From the NCBI GenBank assembly GCA_036676475.1, contig JAKFCU010000026.1:1-64000 (forward strand): a stretch of 64,000 nucleotides of DNA, given 5' to 3'. This document shows positions 1-9,320 of the stretch, piece after piece. The position numbers and the translations under genes were made by a program. The notes beneath the pieces are model-generated. The model saw nothing but the letters and a program-made list of their open reading frames with translations, made no database searches and was not told the origin of the DNA. This DNA is from LC029 sp036676475 (lineage in GTDB: Bacteria; Bacillota; Bacilli; Aneurinibacillales; RAOX-1). How positions within the stretch are numbered: position 1 is the first letter of the stretch; every line of letters starts with the position of its first letter.

Positions 1-90
1 AAAAAGTGGACTTTTTCAGCGGCCTCTTTTTCCAGGGGGTCTTTTCTACTATTTTAAATGTTGTATAAATGAATAATAATAAAAATTGCT

Positions 91-903
91 TTATCTTAAC
101 CTTTCTTCGAGCCGTTCAATAATGGATAGAAACTTATTAGCTTCTCTTGTTACATGCGCAGCTAACCTTGGATGAATAATACTTCGGATTTGGCATTGCT
201 CTATCAATCTTGTGGCTTGTCGTTTGAAGTTGCGCAATTCAACCGTTGCACCCTCAACCGTATTCAAAGCCCTAAAGGCCGATTCTCTTGTAGGCAATTC
301 AATATTTCTTGCTTGGAAAAGTAGTTGATCAAACTGCTGTCCAAATTGATTTGCTTGACGAATAAGTCTATTTTCTGTGGGATCAAGAAGGTGGGATATA
401 AACTTGGAGTGTTCCGCCATAATTCGTAGGAAAAATACGTTCTCATCAATGATGTCATCACGAATTGGTTTTAAAATACCTTGATTAAGTTGTTGAAGTG
501 TGCGAAGAAAATAAACCGCTTCCCTGCGTATATGGTCCACTAATAATGGAAAATTAAATCCCTGAATTCGACAGGTTACAATATCATTGAATACCCTTTG
601 TTTAAAAGCGGCAATCCTTCTAGCAAGTGCGATACTGTCATTATTTAAATTTCGTACAAGAGATGGTTCAGGGGGAGTACGCTGCGCACGTTCTAACTGG
701 CGTTCAAAAATTTCTTGAAACTCCCTTGCTTGCCTAATCAACTGTGTTGCTGTAGATGGAAATCCTAACCGCAAGAAGAAAGCATGTTCTGCCATAATTT
801 GAAGCCAAAATCGATTCTCCTCTAATGACCTTCTGACAAATTGCGATTGTGGTAATTGCTTAACGTCGTTCAAGGATTTAGCTAACACGATTTTACTCAA
901 CAA
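91..903 (-). CDS. DUF2935 domain protein with two internal repeats
   Basis: A 270-residue, almost entirely helical soluble protein. It has two halves that start alike: EENRFWLQIMAEHAFFLRL near residue 28 and DENVFFLRIMAEHSKFISHL near residue 153. The E-x(7)-MxEH signature, repeated twice, is typical of DUF2935, a ferritin-like helical-bundle family of Bacillota; the conserved Glu and His could bind metal, but that is inference. The start is TTG, with AGAGGTG about 7 bases upstream. No signal peptide or membrane segment is seen. It stands alone on the minus strand and the next gene upstream is about 200 bp away. Biological role unknown. Confidence 0.8.
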   Translation of the reverse strand: MLSKIVLAKSLNDVKQLPQSQFVRRSLEENRFWLQIMAEHAFFLRLGFPSTATQLIRQAREFQEIFERQLERAQRTPPEPSLVRNLNNDSIALARRIAAFKQRVFNDIVTCRIQGFNFPLLVDHIRREAVYFLRTLQQLNQGILKPIRDDIIDENVFFLRIMAEHSKFISHLLDPTENRLIRQANQFGQQFDQLLFQARNIELPTRESAFRALNTVEGATVELRNFKRQATRLIEQCQIRSIIHPRLAAHVTREANKFLSIIERLEERLR

Positions 904-1108
904 TTTTCACCTCTTACTGTCTATATTTTACAACATAGATTATGCAAATACCCTTACAACGCACTAGGTGTTTTTACCTTATCACAGAAAAATAGGCACT
1001 CTGCTTTTTACCATAAAAAAACTCCCCACTTTTAAGTAATAAAAGACTACCCCTCAGCAGTTAGAATCTACTTCGGGATAGCCTCCTACTTTTAATCCAA
1101 GTCCACCA

Positions 1109-1324
1109 TTATTGAGAAAGTTTTCTTTCCTTAACCCCTAATTTCACTAGAATTTTTTCCATTAAGCAAAATCCAGTTGTTGCTGAAATAATCAGGTTTA
1201 TCCCAACAAAGGCGGTAAAGAGTAACCAGTATAGAGACACAAATGCCCCTAAGGCCACACTAAGCAGGATAAACAATCCAGCGATGATTCGAATGATATT
1301 GCCTTTACCGTTTACAACGTGCAT
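1109..1324 (-). CDS. DUF2892 (YgaP-type) small inner membrane protein
   Basis: A 71-residue protein with a short polar N-terminus (HVVNGKGNIIRIIAG), two hydrophobic helices at about residues 10-30 and 33-52, then a basic tail. The GNIIRIIAGLFIL start and the small-residue-rich second helix match DUF2892, also called the YgaP transmembrane domain, which often accompanies rhodanese domains in sulfur metabolism. A strong GGAGGGAG ribosome binding site precedes the ATG. It lies just downstream of the RND efflux genes on the same strand and close to a rhodanese-fused CoA-disulfide reductase, so a link to sulfur stress is plausible but unproven. Confidence 0.75.
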   Translation of the reverse strand: MHVVNGKGNIIRIIAGLFILLSVALGAFVSLYWLLFTAFVGINLIISATTGFCLMEKILVKLGVKERKLSQ

Positions 1325-1366
1325 GTCTTCTCCCTCCTTTCCATCAAAATATAGCCAGCTAGCTTT

Positions 1367-4300
1367 TTACATCCCCACTACATCATCTGCACATGGGATG
1401 CTTGTGTCCTTTATGCGATTTTGGGACCTCTTCGTTTCCACCATACTATAAAGAACCGGGATCACAAAAAGAGTAAGGACCGTCGCAACGATCGTACCGA
1501 ATATAAGAGAAATTGCCAGTCCTTGGAAGATTGGATCAAACAAAATAACGATTCCACCAACCACGACCGCTGCGGCAGTCAGCACGATCGGCTTAGCCCG
1601 GACTATTCCCGCTTCAATCACCGCTTCAGTGAGGGTAGCTCCTTCTCGCCGACGCATAATTGTGAATTCCACTAAGAGAATGGAATTGCGCACAATAATC
1701 CCAGCCAGAGCGATGACGCCAATCATGGAGGTTGCAGTAAAGAAAGCCCCGAACATCCAGTGGCCGGGAATGACACCAATCAGGGTCAGCGGGATCGGAG
1801 CCATAATGATCATTGGAGTAAGGAAGGACTGAAACCATCCCACCACTAGAAGATACATGACGATCAAGGCAATGCCAAAGGCGATGCCTAAGTCCCGGAA
1901 AACCTCGTACGTAATTTGCCATTCTCCATCCCACTTCACACTAATGCCATCTTCAAGCCAGGGCTGCTTCGTTAAATTCTGCTCAACAGAAGCGCCGGAA
2001 GGCGTGTTGATCTCGTTAATACGGTCCCACATCTTAGCCATGGAATAAGCCGGACTTTCTTCCAAGCCTGCTACATCGGCAACCACATACATCACACTTT
2101 GCAGATTTTTACGATACAGCGTTTGTTCAATTTCCCCTTTTTGCACAGTGACGACCTCTCCTAAAGGAACAAGCCCCCCATGTAAATTGGGAATTTGCAG
2201 ACTTTTTAGATCTTCAAGGCTGGATCGATTAGCTTTTTTCGGTTGCACCCTGATCACAACCGGCTCCAATTCATAGGCCGGATGCAGCAATCCTACCTCA
2301 GCCCCTTCAAGCATCATGCGCATGGTGTGCACGATTTGCTGATCGGTGATCCCATTTAGGCGAGCCTTTTCATTTACCGTAAAGCGGTATTGGGTCTGAT
2401 TGGCCTCCATATAGGTGTCTACATCAACAACCCCTTTGGTTTCCCTGAAGATTTGTTCCACCTTCTTGGCCACAAATAGCTGTTCCGTCTGGTTATTGCC
2501 GTAGATTTCAAGGACGATAGTGGATAACACCGGCGGACCTGGCGGTACCTCGACTACCTTGGCATTGGCCTTGTATTGGGCAGCCACCTTCTGGATTTCT
2601 GGACGAATCCGCTTGGCAATATCATGACTTTGATGCTCACGATAATGCTTTTCAATCAGGTTGATTTGAATATCTGTGACATTTGATCCTTCACGAAGAT
2701 AATAATGGCGGACAAGACCATTAAAATTAAAAGGAGATGAAGTGCCGATATACATTTCATAATCCGTCACCTCATTCACCGTCGCAATATAATCGCCGAT
2801 TGCTTTCGTCGCCTTTGCCGTATCTTCCAAGGTCGTACCCTCTGGCATATCAATGACCACTTGAATCTCACTTTTATTATCAAAGGGCATCATTTTCAAC
2901 GGAACGGCTTTAAAATAGAAGAAGCTCATGGAGCCTAAAAGCAGCAACACAACCCCGATTAAAAAGCGAATCCGTTTCACACGGGAAAGCAGCATGTTTT
3001 TGATTACTGCTGCATACCATTTTGGGATTCCCTGCAGCTGATCTAGCTGGAGTCGATCCTCTTCTTGCACACTAGAATGATGTCCGGTTTTCTTTAAAAA
3101 GCGATACGCAAACCAGGGCGTAACGATAAACGCAATGAGCAAGGAAAAGAACATCGCTACAGACGCGTTAATCGGAATTGGAGCCATGTAAGGACCCATC
3201 AATCCCCCGACGAATGCCATCGGCATTAAGGTAGCAATGACCGTAAAGGTGGCCAATATCGTCGGATTTCCCACCTCATTGACAGCCAGAATGGCCGCCT
3301 GCAGCGGTGGATGTGACCCCTTTTGAAACCAGCGATGAATGTTCTCTACGACGACAATGGCATCATCCACGAGAATCCCAATCGCAAAAATGAGAGCAAA
3401 TAGCGTGACCCGATTCAAGGTATAGCCATATATTTCACTTAAAAAAAGGGCAATAGCCAAGGTTACTGGAACAGCAACCCCAACTACCAATGCTTCACGA
3501 ATTCCTAGGACTACACCAATCAGTAAAATCACTGAAAACGTGGCAATCAATAAGTGCTTGATCAGTTCATCCGCTTTTTCCTTGGCAGTATCTCCGTAGT
3601 TTCGGGTCACTGTTACCTGGACCTTATCAGGAATCACCTTACCTTTTAAATCATTCACCTTTTTCATTATATTGTCAGCGATATCGACGGCATTGGTTCC
3701 GGGCTTTTTGGCCACAGAAATCGTGATTGCTGGAAAGCTGGAGCCAGCCATCGCTTCAATCTGTTTTTCATCAGCCTTCGGTCCTGCTCCCAGGAATACA
3801 TAGCTCTGAAGCTCCGACGGTCCATCCAAAATATCAGCTACATCCTTGATATAGACAGGGCGTCCCTGATGCACGCCGATTACCAAATTTTCAATGGTTG
3901 CCTTATCGGTGAAATACTCTCCTGTTTTTACTTGATTACTTTCATTTCCCTTGTCAAATGAGCCAGAAATCAGCGAGAGATTCGTCTGATTTAATGTGCT
4001 TTCAATAGTCATCGGTGAAAGCTGATAGGCAGCCAATCGCTTAGGATCGATTTCAATGCGCACCTCCCGGTCACGGCCGCCAATCACCTGGGTTTTCGAT
4101 ACCTGCTCAATTTTGTTAATCTCATCGCTCACAACCGTGGCTATCCGTTTAAGTGAATAATCATCAAGCTCCTCGCTCCACAGCGTGAGTGACACGATTG
4201 GCACATCATCAATCGTCATGGGCTTCACTAACGGCTGCATAGCACCCGGAGGGAGCTCATCCATGTTAGACATCAACTCATTATATAAACGAATCAGACT

Positions 4301-4633
4301 TTGGTCTAAATCCCTTCCAACATAAAACCGTGCGGTGAACATCGCCATCCCCGGTTTGGAGGTGGCGTAAACATATTCAATCCCATCCACTTCCCAGAGC
4401 TTTTTTTCAATCACCTTGGTGACCCGGTCTTCTACATCAGCTGCCGTGGCACCGGGAAAAGGAATAAAAACGTCCATCATCGGCACTGAAATTTGCGGTT
4501 CTTCCTCGCGAGCCGTATTCGCCACCGCAAAAGCCCCCAGAAGCAATATTGCTACAACCAGTAAAGGTGTTAATTTAGAATTGATAAATGCCTTTGCAAT
4601 CTTACCGGCAAGCCCTAACTTCTCTTGGTTCAT
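1367..4633 (-). CDS. RND-family efflux permease (HAE1/AcrB-like)
   Basis: A 1088-residue inner-membrane transporter of the resistance-nodulation-division superfamily, about the usual length for the family. There is one membrane helix at residues 18-38, a large extracellular loop, a helix cluster at about 355-510 and a second repeat at about 560-1070. GILVDDAIVVVENI in the fourth helix region carries the acidic pair expected in the proton relay. It is proton-driven and should export drugs, metals or lipophilic compounds with the adaptor encoded upstream; its start overlaps the adaptor stop as ATGA. Substrate cannot be read from sequence. RND pumps are less usual in Gram-positive bacteria, which have no outer-membrane channel to complete the tripartite complex. 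Confidence 0.9.
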   Translation of the reverse strand: MNQEKLGLAGKIAKAFINSKLTPLLVVAILLLGAFAVANTAREEEPQISVPMMDVFIPFPGATAADVEDRVTKVIEKKLWEVDGIEYVYATSKPGMAMFTARFYVGRDLDQSLIRLYNELMSNMDELPPGAMQPLVKPMTIDDVPIVSLTLWSEELDDYSLKRIATVVSDEINKIEQVSKTQVIGGRDREVRIEIDPKRLAAYQLSPMTIESTLNQTNLSLISGSFDKGNESNQVKTGEYFTDKATIENLVIGVHQGRPVYIKDVADILDGPSELQSYVFLGAGPKADEKQIEAMAGSSFPAITISVAKKPGTNAVDIADNIMKKVNDLKGKVIPDKVQVTVTRNYGDTAKEKADELIKHLLIATFSVILLIGVVLGIREALVVGVAVPVTLAIALFLSEIYGYTLNRVTLFALIFAIGILVDDAIVVVENIHRWFQKGSHPPLQAAILAVNEVGNPTILATFTVIATLMPMAFVGGLMGPYMAPIPINASVAMFFSLLIAFIVTPWFAYRFLKKTGHHSSVQEEDRLQLDQLQGIPKWYAAVIKNMLLSRVKRIRFLIGVVLLLLGSMSFFYFKAVPLKMMPFDNKSEIQVVIDMPEGTTLEDTAKATKAIGDYIATVNEVTDYEMYIGTSSPFNFNGLVRHYYLREGSNVTDIQINLIEKHYREHQSHDIAKRIRPEIQKVAAQYKANAKVVEVPPGPPVLSTIVLEIYGNNQTEQLFVAKKVEQIFRETKGVVDVDTYMEANQTQYRFTVNEKARLNGITDQQIVHTMRMMLEGAEVGLLHPAYELEPVVIRVQPKKANRSSLEDLKSLQIPNLHGGLVPLGEVVTVQKGEIEQTLYRKNLQSVMYVVADVAGLEESPAYSMAKMWDRINEINTPSGASVEQNLTKQPWLEDGISVKWDGEWQITYEVFRDLGIAFGIALIVMYLLVVGWFQSFLTPMIIMAPIPLTLIGVIPGHWMFGAFFTATSMIGVIALAGIIVRNSILLVEFTIMRRREGATLTEAVIEAGIVRAKPIVLTAAAVVVGGIVILFDPIFQGLAISLIFGTIVATVLTLFVIPVLYSMVETKRSQNRIKDTSIPCADDVVGM

Positions 4634-5889
4634 GATATAGGCACCACCTTTACCTGATCCGCCACTTGTTCGAGCGGGCTAACTACGATTCGTTCTCCAA
4701 GATCTATTCCGCTCAACACTTCGACTAACTTACCCTGGGCTTTCCCCAATTGGACGTAGCGAAGATGGGCGATGTTTTTTTCATCAACCGCAAAAACACC
4801 CGTAAATTGAGACCAGCGGGTTACCGCCGTTGCTGGAATAAAGATCCCCTCCTGTCCTCCTTCCGGGATTAATGCGTGCCCAAACATCCCGCTTGTCACT
4901 TTGGCTGTTTCAGGTAGGGCGATCTTTAGCCGAAACTTACGGCTATTGGTATCTACACGTGGAGTCATCTCTACTATTTTTCCTGTAAGCTCTTGCTGCA
5001 GAGCATCAATGGTTACGCTAATTTCATCACCGATCTTAATTTTGGACTGCTTTCGTTCATCTACGAAAGCCTCCAGATAATAAGGAGCCTTCTCCATCGA
5101 TACGAGAGCCTGGCCCGGCGTGGCCATATCCCCTATATCGACAAGGGTTTCCACGACGATCCCACTAAATGGAGCCCGAATGGTTGCATCTTGGACACTC
5201 ACATTTGCCGTTTGATAACCTGCTTGCGCTTGCGAGAGCTGGGCGCTAGCCTCCCCTTTCCGAGATTTGATGAGTCCAAGAGAAGCCTGAGCTTGAGCCA
5301 GTGCTGCATTTGCTTCTTGCACACGATTTTGGTTCAACGTATATTGTGTTTCCACATTATCATAGTCTTGTTTACTCGTCGCACCACTTTGAAATAAGCT
5401 TTTGATGCGTTGATAGTTCGTTTCACTGTTTTTCAATTCCACCTCGGCCTGCTGTACCTTTACTTGCGCTTGTTCAACACCAACTGTTGACAGACGAATG
5501 GCATCATCCATACTCTTTAGAGCAGCCTGAGCCCCCAGTATCATCGTTTGCGCCTGCTTGGCTTGAGAAGCCACCTGATCGGGATTAAGCAGAACGAGCG
5601 GAGTTCCCGCTTTAACATGTGCACCCTTGTTCACCAAAACCTTAGTTACAGAAGCCATCAGCTTGCTGGAAACACTGGCCTCCTCGTGGGAGATGACCGT
5701 ACCCGCTACTGTGAGCCCCACTTGATAACTTGTAGGTTCAATCTTTTGGATTTTAACTCCCTTTACTTCCTTTATAGGCAAAGCCGTAGTTCCTGGCTCC
5801 ACCTTCGGTGTAAACACCCCACTCATCCACAGCATGGAAGCCGTGATCGGGATCACAAGAAATAGTGTGATTTTTAGCAGTCCTTTCAT
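4630..5889 (-). CDS. RND efflux membrane-fusion (adaptor) protein, HlyD-like
   Basis: A 419-residue periplasmic-adaptor-type protein. It has an N-terminal signal anchor (about residues 4-22), a split biotinyl-lipoyl-like domain around VSSKLMASVTKVLVNKGAHV and IRAPFSGIV, a long alanine/glutamine-rich coiled-coil hairpin at about 100-225, then beta-barrel and membrane-proximal domains. It would couple the RND permease, whose gene follows with a 4-bp overlap, to the cell wall side. Start ATG follows AAAGGGGGAG. No TolC-like channel gene is in the window, as expected for a single-membrane cell. The CsoR/CstR-like palindrome about 150 bp upstream may control this two-gene operon. Confidence 0.88.
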   Translation of the reverse strand: MKGLLKITLFLVIPITASMLWMSGVFTPKVEPGTTALPIKEVKGVKIQKIEPTSYQVGLTVAGTVISHEEASVSSKLMASVTKVLVNKGAHVKAGTPLVLLNPDQVASQAKQAQTMILGAQAALKSMDDAIRLSTVGVEQAQVKVQQAEVELKNSETNYQRIKSLFQSGATSKQDYDNVETQYTLNQNRVQEANAALAQAQASLGLIKSRKGEASAQLSQAQAGYQTANVSVQDATIRAPFSGIVVETLVDIGDMATPGQALVSMEKAPYYLEAFVDERKQSKIKIGDEISVTIDALQQELTGKIVEMTPRVDTNSRKFRLKIALPETAKVTSGMFGHALIPEGGQEGIFIPATAVTRWSQFTGVFAVDEKNIAHLRYVQLGKAQGKLVEVLSGIDLGERIVVSPLEQVADQVKVVPIS

Positions 5890-6040
5890 GGTTTGACTCC
5901 CCCTTTCTAAGTAACCTCATGGTTACAAACGACGGATAATTGACTGACTATCTCCTTGCAGTTTCTTTTTCTCCATAAGCCGAAAAACACCGCACACTTT
6001 CCCTTCCATCCGTTCAATGCATATTTTAGTTAATTTTACA

Positions 6041-6061
6041 CGTACCCCTATAGGTATATAT
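6041..6061. promoter_or_regulatory. CsoR/CstR-like operator, upstream of the RND operon
   Basis: The sequence TACCCCTATAGGTATA centres on the perfect palindrome CCTATAGG. It resembles known CstR/CsoR operators, which are built on ATACCCC and GGGGTAT halves around a TA-rich centre. It lies about 150 bp upstream of the adaptor start and just downstream of the CoA-disulfide reductase gene. Its right part, TATAGGTATATA (6049-6060), recurs exactly upstream of that reductase gene. No csoR/cstR gene is seen in the window. Assignment is by motif similarity only. Confidence 0.45.
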
Positions 6062-6086
6062 AAACACAGATTGATTCAAGGTGCAA

Positions 6087-7766
6087 CTATTTCTTGGGTG
6101 ATTGAAGTGAAATCGTTAAGGGGTGCAACATGACTGCTGAATAAGTTTTCCAGCCACCATCTACATTTTTCACCTGATATCCATTTTCTTCAAGAATTCT
6201 AGCTGCCAGATAACCTCTCAATCCGACTTGACAAAATACATAGATCGTTTGATCTCTTGGTATTTCAGATAGACGATCCCAAATATCGCCTAAGGGGATA
6301 TTGATAGAACCCTCGATATATCCTAATTTCCGCTCAATCGGTTCACGGACATCAATCAGCTTCCCTCCATTTTGGACAATTTGATTAATTTCATGCCATT
6401 GGACCGTCTCCAGGTTCCCTTCGATTATGTTGCTGGCAACGAACCCTGCCATATTTACCGGATCCTTGGCAGAAGAGTAAGGAGGCGCATAAGCCAGTTC
6501 CAAATCTGCTAAATCAAACACAGTTAACCCTGCTTTGATTGCTGTGGCGATAACATCAATTCGTTTGTCTACACCATCTATCCCTACCCCTTGGGCCCCA
6601 AGCACACGACCACCTGCAGGATCAAAAATTAACTTAAAGGATATAGGAGAAGATCCAGGGTAGTATCCCGCATGAGAGCCTGGATGAATATGCAAGACTT
6701 GATAAGAGATTCCCAATCTCTTTAGATTTTTCTCATTATTCCCGGTCGTAGCTGCTGTAAAGTCAAACACTTTGACTACTGAAGTTCCAAGTGTTCCCAC
6801 GTATTTTTGATTCTTTCCATAAATATTGTTGGCCACGATTCGGCCTTGACGGTTGGCAGGACCGGCTAGCGGAATCATTGCAGGCTTCTTGGTGACATAA
6901 TCCATAACCTCTATGGCATCCCCAATGGCAAAAATATTTTCATCATTGGTTTGCAAATAGTCATTGACCTGAATGCCTCCCCTTTCTCCCACCTTCAATC
7001 CAGCTTCGACGGCCAATTTATTTTCCGGCCTTACCCCAATCGCAAGAATTGTTAAATCCGTTGGAATTTCCTTCCCGCTGGCTAACACAATGGTATTTCC
7101 TTCATCTTTAAACGATTGAACACCATCTTCTAGGATGAGATTAACTCCCTTTTCTTTCAAATGGACGTGAATGATGGATGCCATTTCGTAATCTAAAGGA
7201 GCCATTACTTGGTTGGACATTTCCACTATGGTAACATCGATGCCACGACCCACTAGATTTTCCGCCATTTCCAATCCGATGAATCCTCCACCCACAACAA
7301 CCGCACGCTGTGACAATTGTATGTCAACATGAGTTTTAATTCGATCCATATCAGGAATATTGCGTAGAGTAAATACATGATTTGCCTCTTGAATTCCTGG
7401 GATGGGCGGAACAATCGGACTAGCTCCAGGAGATAATACTAAAACATCATAGCTTTCTTCATAGATTTCTTGGGTTTGTAAGTTTTTGACTTCCACCGTT
7501 TTTTTGTCCCGATGAATATGGATGACCTCTGATAAATTACGAATATCAAGATTAAATTTTGTACTCATTCCTTCGACCGTTTGCACCAATAATTTATCCC
7601 GTTCTTTGATCGTTTCCCCGATATAATAGGGTAATCCGCAGTTGGCAAATGAAATAAATTCGCCTCGTTCGAACATAATTATATGCGACGTTTCATCTAA
7701 TCTTCTTAAACGAGCCGCTGTTGTGGCTCCTCCTGCTACTCCACCCACAATTATAATTTTCTTCAT
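6087..7766 (-). CDS. cdr: CoA-disulfide reductase with C-terminal rhodanese domain
   Basis: A 559-residue FAD/NAD(P)H-dependent pyridine nucleotide-disulfide oxidoreductase. IVGGVAGGATTAARLRR at residue 6 is the FAD-binding fold; SFANCGLPYYIG places the single redox Cys at residue 43, as in CoA-disulfide reductases, and VVVGGGFIGLEMAE is the NAD(P)H site. The last 110 residues are a rhodanese domain with VFCQVGLRG carrying the persulfide Cys. Fusions of this type reduce CoA disulfide, CoA persulfide or polysulfide, and belong to sulfane-sulfur homeostasis. Start ATG follows AAAGGAGAG. A second CsoR/CstR-like site lies about 100 bp upstream, consistent with persulfide-responsive control, which is inference. 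Confidence 0.9.
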   Translation of the reverse strand: MKKIIIVGGVAGGATTAARLRRLDETSHIIMFERGEFISFANCGLPYYIGETIKERDKLLVQTVEGMSTKFNLDIRNLSEVIHIHRDKKTVEVKNLQTQEIYEESYDVLVLSPGASPIVPPIPGIQEANHVFTLRNIPDMDRIKTHVDIQLSQRAVVVGGGFIGLEMAENLVGRGIDVTIVEMSNQVMAPLDYEMASIIHVHLKEKGVNLILEDGVQSFKDEGNTIVLASGKEIPTDLTILAIGVRPENKLAVEAGLKVGERGGIQVNDYLQTNDENIFAIGDAIEVMDYVTKKPAMIPLAGPANRQGRIVANNIYGKNQKYVGTLGTSVVKVFDFTAATTGNNEKNLKRLGISYQVLHIHPGSHAGYYPGSSPISFKLIFDPAGGRVLGAQGVGIDGVDKRIDVIATAIKAGLTVFDLADLELAYAPPYSSAKDPVNMAGFVASNIIEGNLETVQWHEINQIVQNGGKLIDVREPIERKLGYIEGSINIPLGDIWDRLSEIPRDQTIYVFCQVGLRGYLAARILEENGYQVKNVDGGWKTYSAVMLHPLTISLQSPKK

Positions 7767-7867
7767 GTTCTTCTCTCCTTTTCTAAATTAATTTTTAAAA
7801 GTTTTACTTCATGAGTTAAGTATAATCGGTATGATTAATTTTGGATGTGGGAAAAATCACATATACA

Positions 7868-7885
7868 TGTATAGGTATATACCCA
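7868..7885. promoter_or_regulatory. Second CsoR/CstR-like palindrome, upstream of cdr
   Basis: TATAGGTATATACCC contains the perfect palindrome GGTATATACC, and shares the 12-mer TATAGGTATATA exactly with the site at 6049-6060. It sits about 100 bp upstream of the CoA-disulfide reductase start. Two copies flanking one sulfur-stress gene suggest a local operator pair. The match to the CstR consensus is partial, so the regulator identity is uncertain. Confidence 0.4.
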
Positions 7886-8005
7886 GTCAAAAAAACTCCT
7901 CAATTTCAACTAAGTAGATTTCAATGGTTTCCTTCACTTTACCAACAATGGATGGCAGACTCACCTTTTACATTAAGGATTATTTTCCAAATTTGTGCTG
8001 TGAAC

Positions 8006-8032
8006 AAAGCCAGTGGGTTCAACACTGGCTTT
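8006..8032. terminator. Hairpin, probable terminator downstream of spoVS
   Basis: AAAGCCAGTG and CACTGGCTTT form a perfect 10-bp stem with a 7-base loop. It lies about 170 bp downstream of the spoVS-like stop codon. The T-tract is short on both sides, so termination may be weak. The remainder of 7767-8202 holds only the operator-like site and no supportable gene. Confidence 0.45.
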
Positions 8033-8202
8033 AAAATGTACCTTATGCTTTTGGAATATAAGTAACAGGAACTTCCCAAATTCATCTTTCTCCATTTTTT
8101 TCATCCCATTATACACATTCATTGTGGGTTTAGGACAAGTGAATTTGCACACATAGCCCATATGGGGGAATGTTTTTCGATACTGATCCACTCAACGCAA
8201 AC

Positions 8203-8475
8203 CTATCGTTTTTTTCTAGGACCTAAAATTAATTTAATTGCTGTTCTTTTTTCATTATTGATTAAAACATCTATAAATGCCGGAACAAAAACCAGATCAA
8301 CACCGCTAGGAGCTACGAATCCTCTTGCAATTGCAATGGCTTTAATTGCTTGATTTAAAGCACCAGCTCCTATCGCTTGAATTTCTGTATTACCTCTTTC
8401 TCTTAATACATTTGCAATTGCACCTGCAACTGAATTCGGATTTGATTTTGATGATACTTTTAATATATTATCCAT
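8203..8475 (-). CDS. spoVS: SpoVS-family sporulation protein
   Basis: A 90-residue protein matching SpoVS over its whole length: LKVSSKSNPNSVAGAIANVL, then IQAIGAGALNQAIKAIAIAR and GFVAPSGVDLVFVPAF. SpoVS (Alba-like fold) affects septation, coat assembly and late sporulation in Bacillus subtilis. Here residues usually written LRERGAAEI are LRERGNTEI, and the C-terminus is a longer basic tail (GPRKKR), so it may be a paralogue rather than the main SpoVS. Start ATG follows AGGGGGAAC. It stands alone, with about 310 bp of non-coding sequence on its upstream side in which I see no clear promoter. Confidence 0.92.
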   Translation of the reverse strand: MDNILKVSSKSNPNSVAGAIANVLRERGNTEIQAIGAGALNQAIKAIAIARGFVAPSGVDLVFVPAFIDVLINNEKRTAIKLILGPRKKR

Positions 8476-8785
8476 ATAAATTGTTCCCCCTGTTATTTAA
8501 TCGCTTTTTTTGATCACTGAAATGAATGTAATTAACGTATCTTTAACTTATATTCATATCCAAATCAAACAGAACTATTGAACTTGTTCTTGGATACTTT
8601 TTGTGCTATTCTCCCGATTGTGCAGTAGCAGAAAAGAGGATTGATGAAATAAGATCCTCAACAATAGATCCCCGTCATCCATCCAACTAATTTGCCTATG
8701 TAACATCTTTTAATATTCCCCCCAAAAATAGAAAGGAAAATTCGAATAGTATATTAGGAAAAGAATGGAACAAGGAGGAGTTACG

Positions 8786-9214
8786 ATGTTACAGGAAGGC
8801 AAATATAGTCCGAACTTCAGCTCCCCTTTTAGAACCATCCATGAACTTCGGAAGCTAATGAAAGAGGAGATCAAGCAAGAAGTTCGGGAGGAATTAAGGC
8901 AGGAGCTGTTTGCCTATCAGCAAAGGGAGTACCGTAGACAAATGGACCAATGGATGAGGCTCATCCCCAGTGAGGCTGAAAAGAAACAGGAGATCATCGC
9001 CAACATCAAAGCCCAAAAACGTGTGGAATCCAAGTTGGAAAAAGAAGCATTGCTCTTATGGGATCAAAAACCATCCAATGAACGAATGAAGCGCATTGGA
9101 TGGTTCCGTTGGGAAGAAAATCGTGAACGCCGCGAACAATTTGTAAGGACATATATTGAGGAACATTTCGAGTATCATTTGAAGAAGGAATTAAAAGTAA
9201 ATATCATGATTTGA
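8786..9214 (+). CDS. Charged coiled-coil protein of unknown function
   Basis: A 142-residue, very charged protein. Residues about 20-60 (IHELRKLMKEEIKQEVREEL) look like a continuous amphipathic coiled coil rich in Glu, Lys, Arg and Gln; the C-terminal half is also helical (RREQFVRTYIEEHFEYHLKK). There are no membrane segments and no catalytic motif. I place the start at ATG 8786 because AAGGAGG lies at 8772-8778, an ideal distance; an in-frame ATG at 8765 has no such site. It is monocistronic, ending in an intrinsic terminator. Not recognised as a known family. Confidence 0.65.
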   Translation: MLQEGKYSPNFSSPFRTIHELRKLMKEEIKQEVREELRQELFAYQQREYRRQMDQWMRLIPSEAEKKQEIIANIKAQKRVESKLEKEALLLWDQKPSNERMKRIGWFRWEENRERREQFVRTYIEEHFEYHLKKELKVNIMI

Positions 9215-9273
9215 TCTCTTACAGAGGTATCGCCGACAAAACGAAGAAAACACGCTAAGCCATTTTTTACATG

Positions 9274-9316
9274 AAAAAGCCGGATTCCTGCACAAAGAGG
9301 TTCCGGCTTTCTTTGT
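9274..9316 (+). terminator. Intrinsic terminator
   Basis: AAAGCCGGA (9276-9284) pairs with TCCGGCTTT (9302-9310) and is followed by a T-rich stretch. It terminates the coiled-coil protein gene ending at 9214. Confidence 0.8.
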
Positions 9317-9320
9317 TTAA

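Noticed and set aside
1626..2048. ORFs on both strands inside the RND permease gene
   Set aside because: They are shadows of the coding frame, without start signals.
7973..8191. 72-codon minus-strand ORF between cdr and spoVS
   Set aside because: It crosses the hairpin at 8006-8032, has no good start site and no recognisable sequence.
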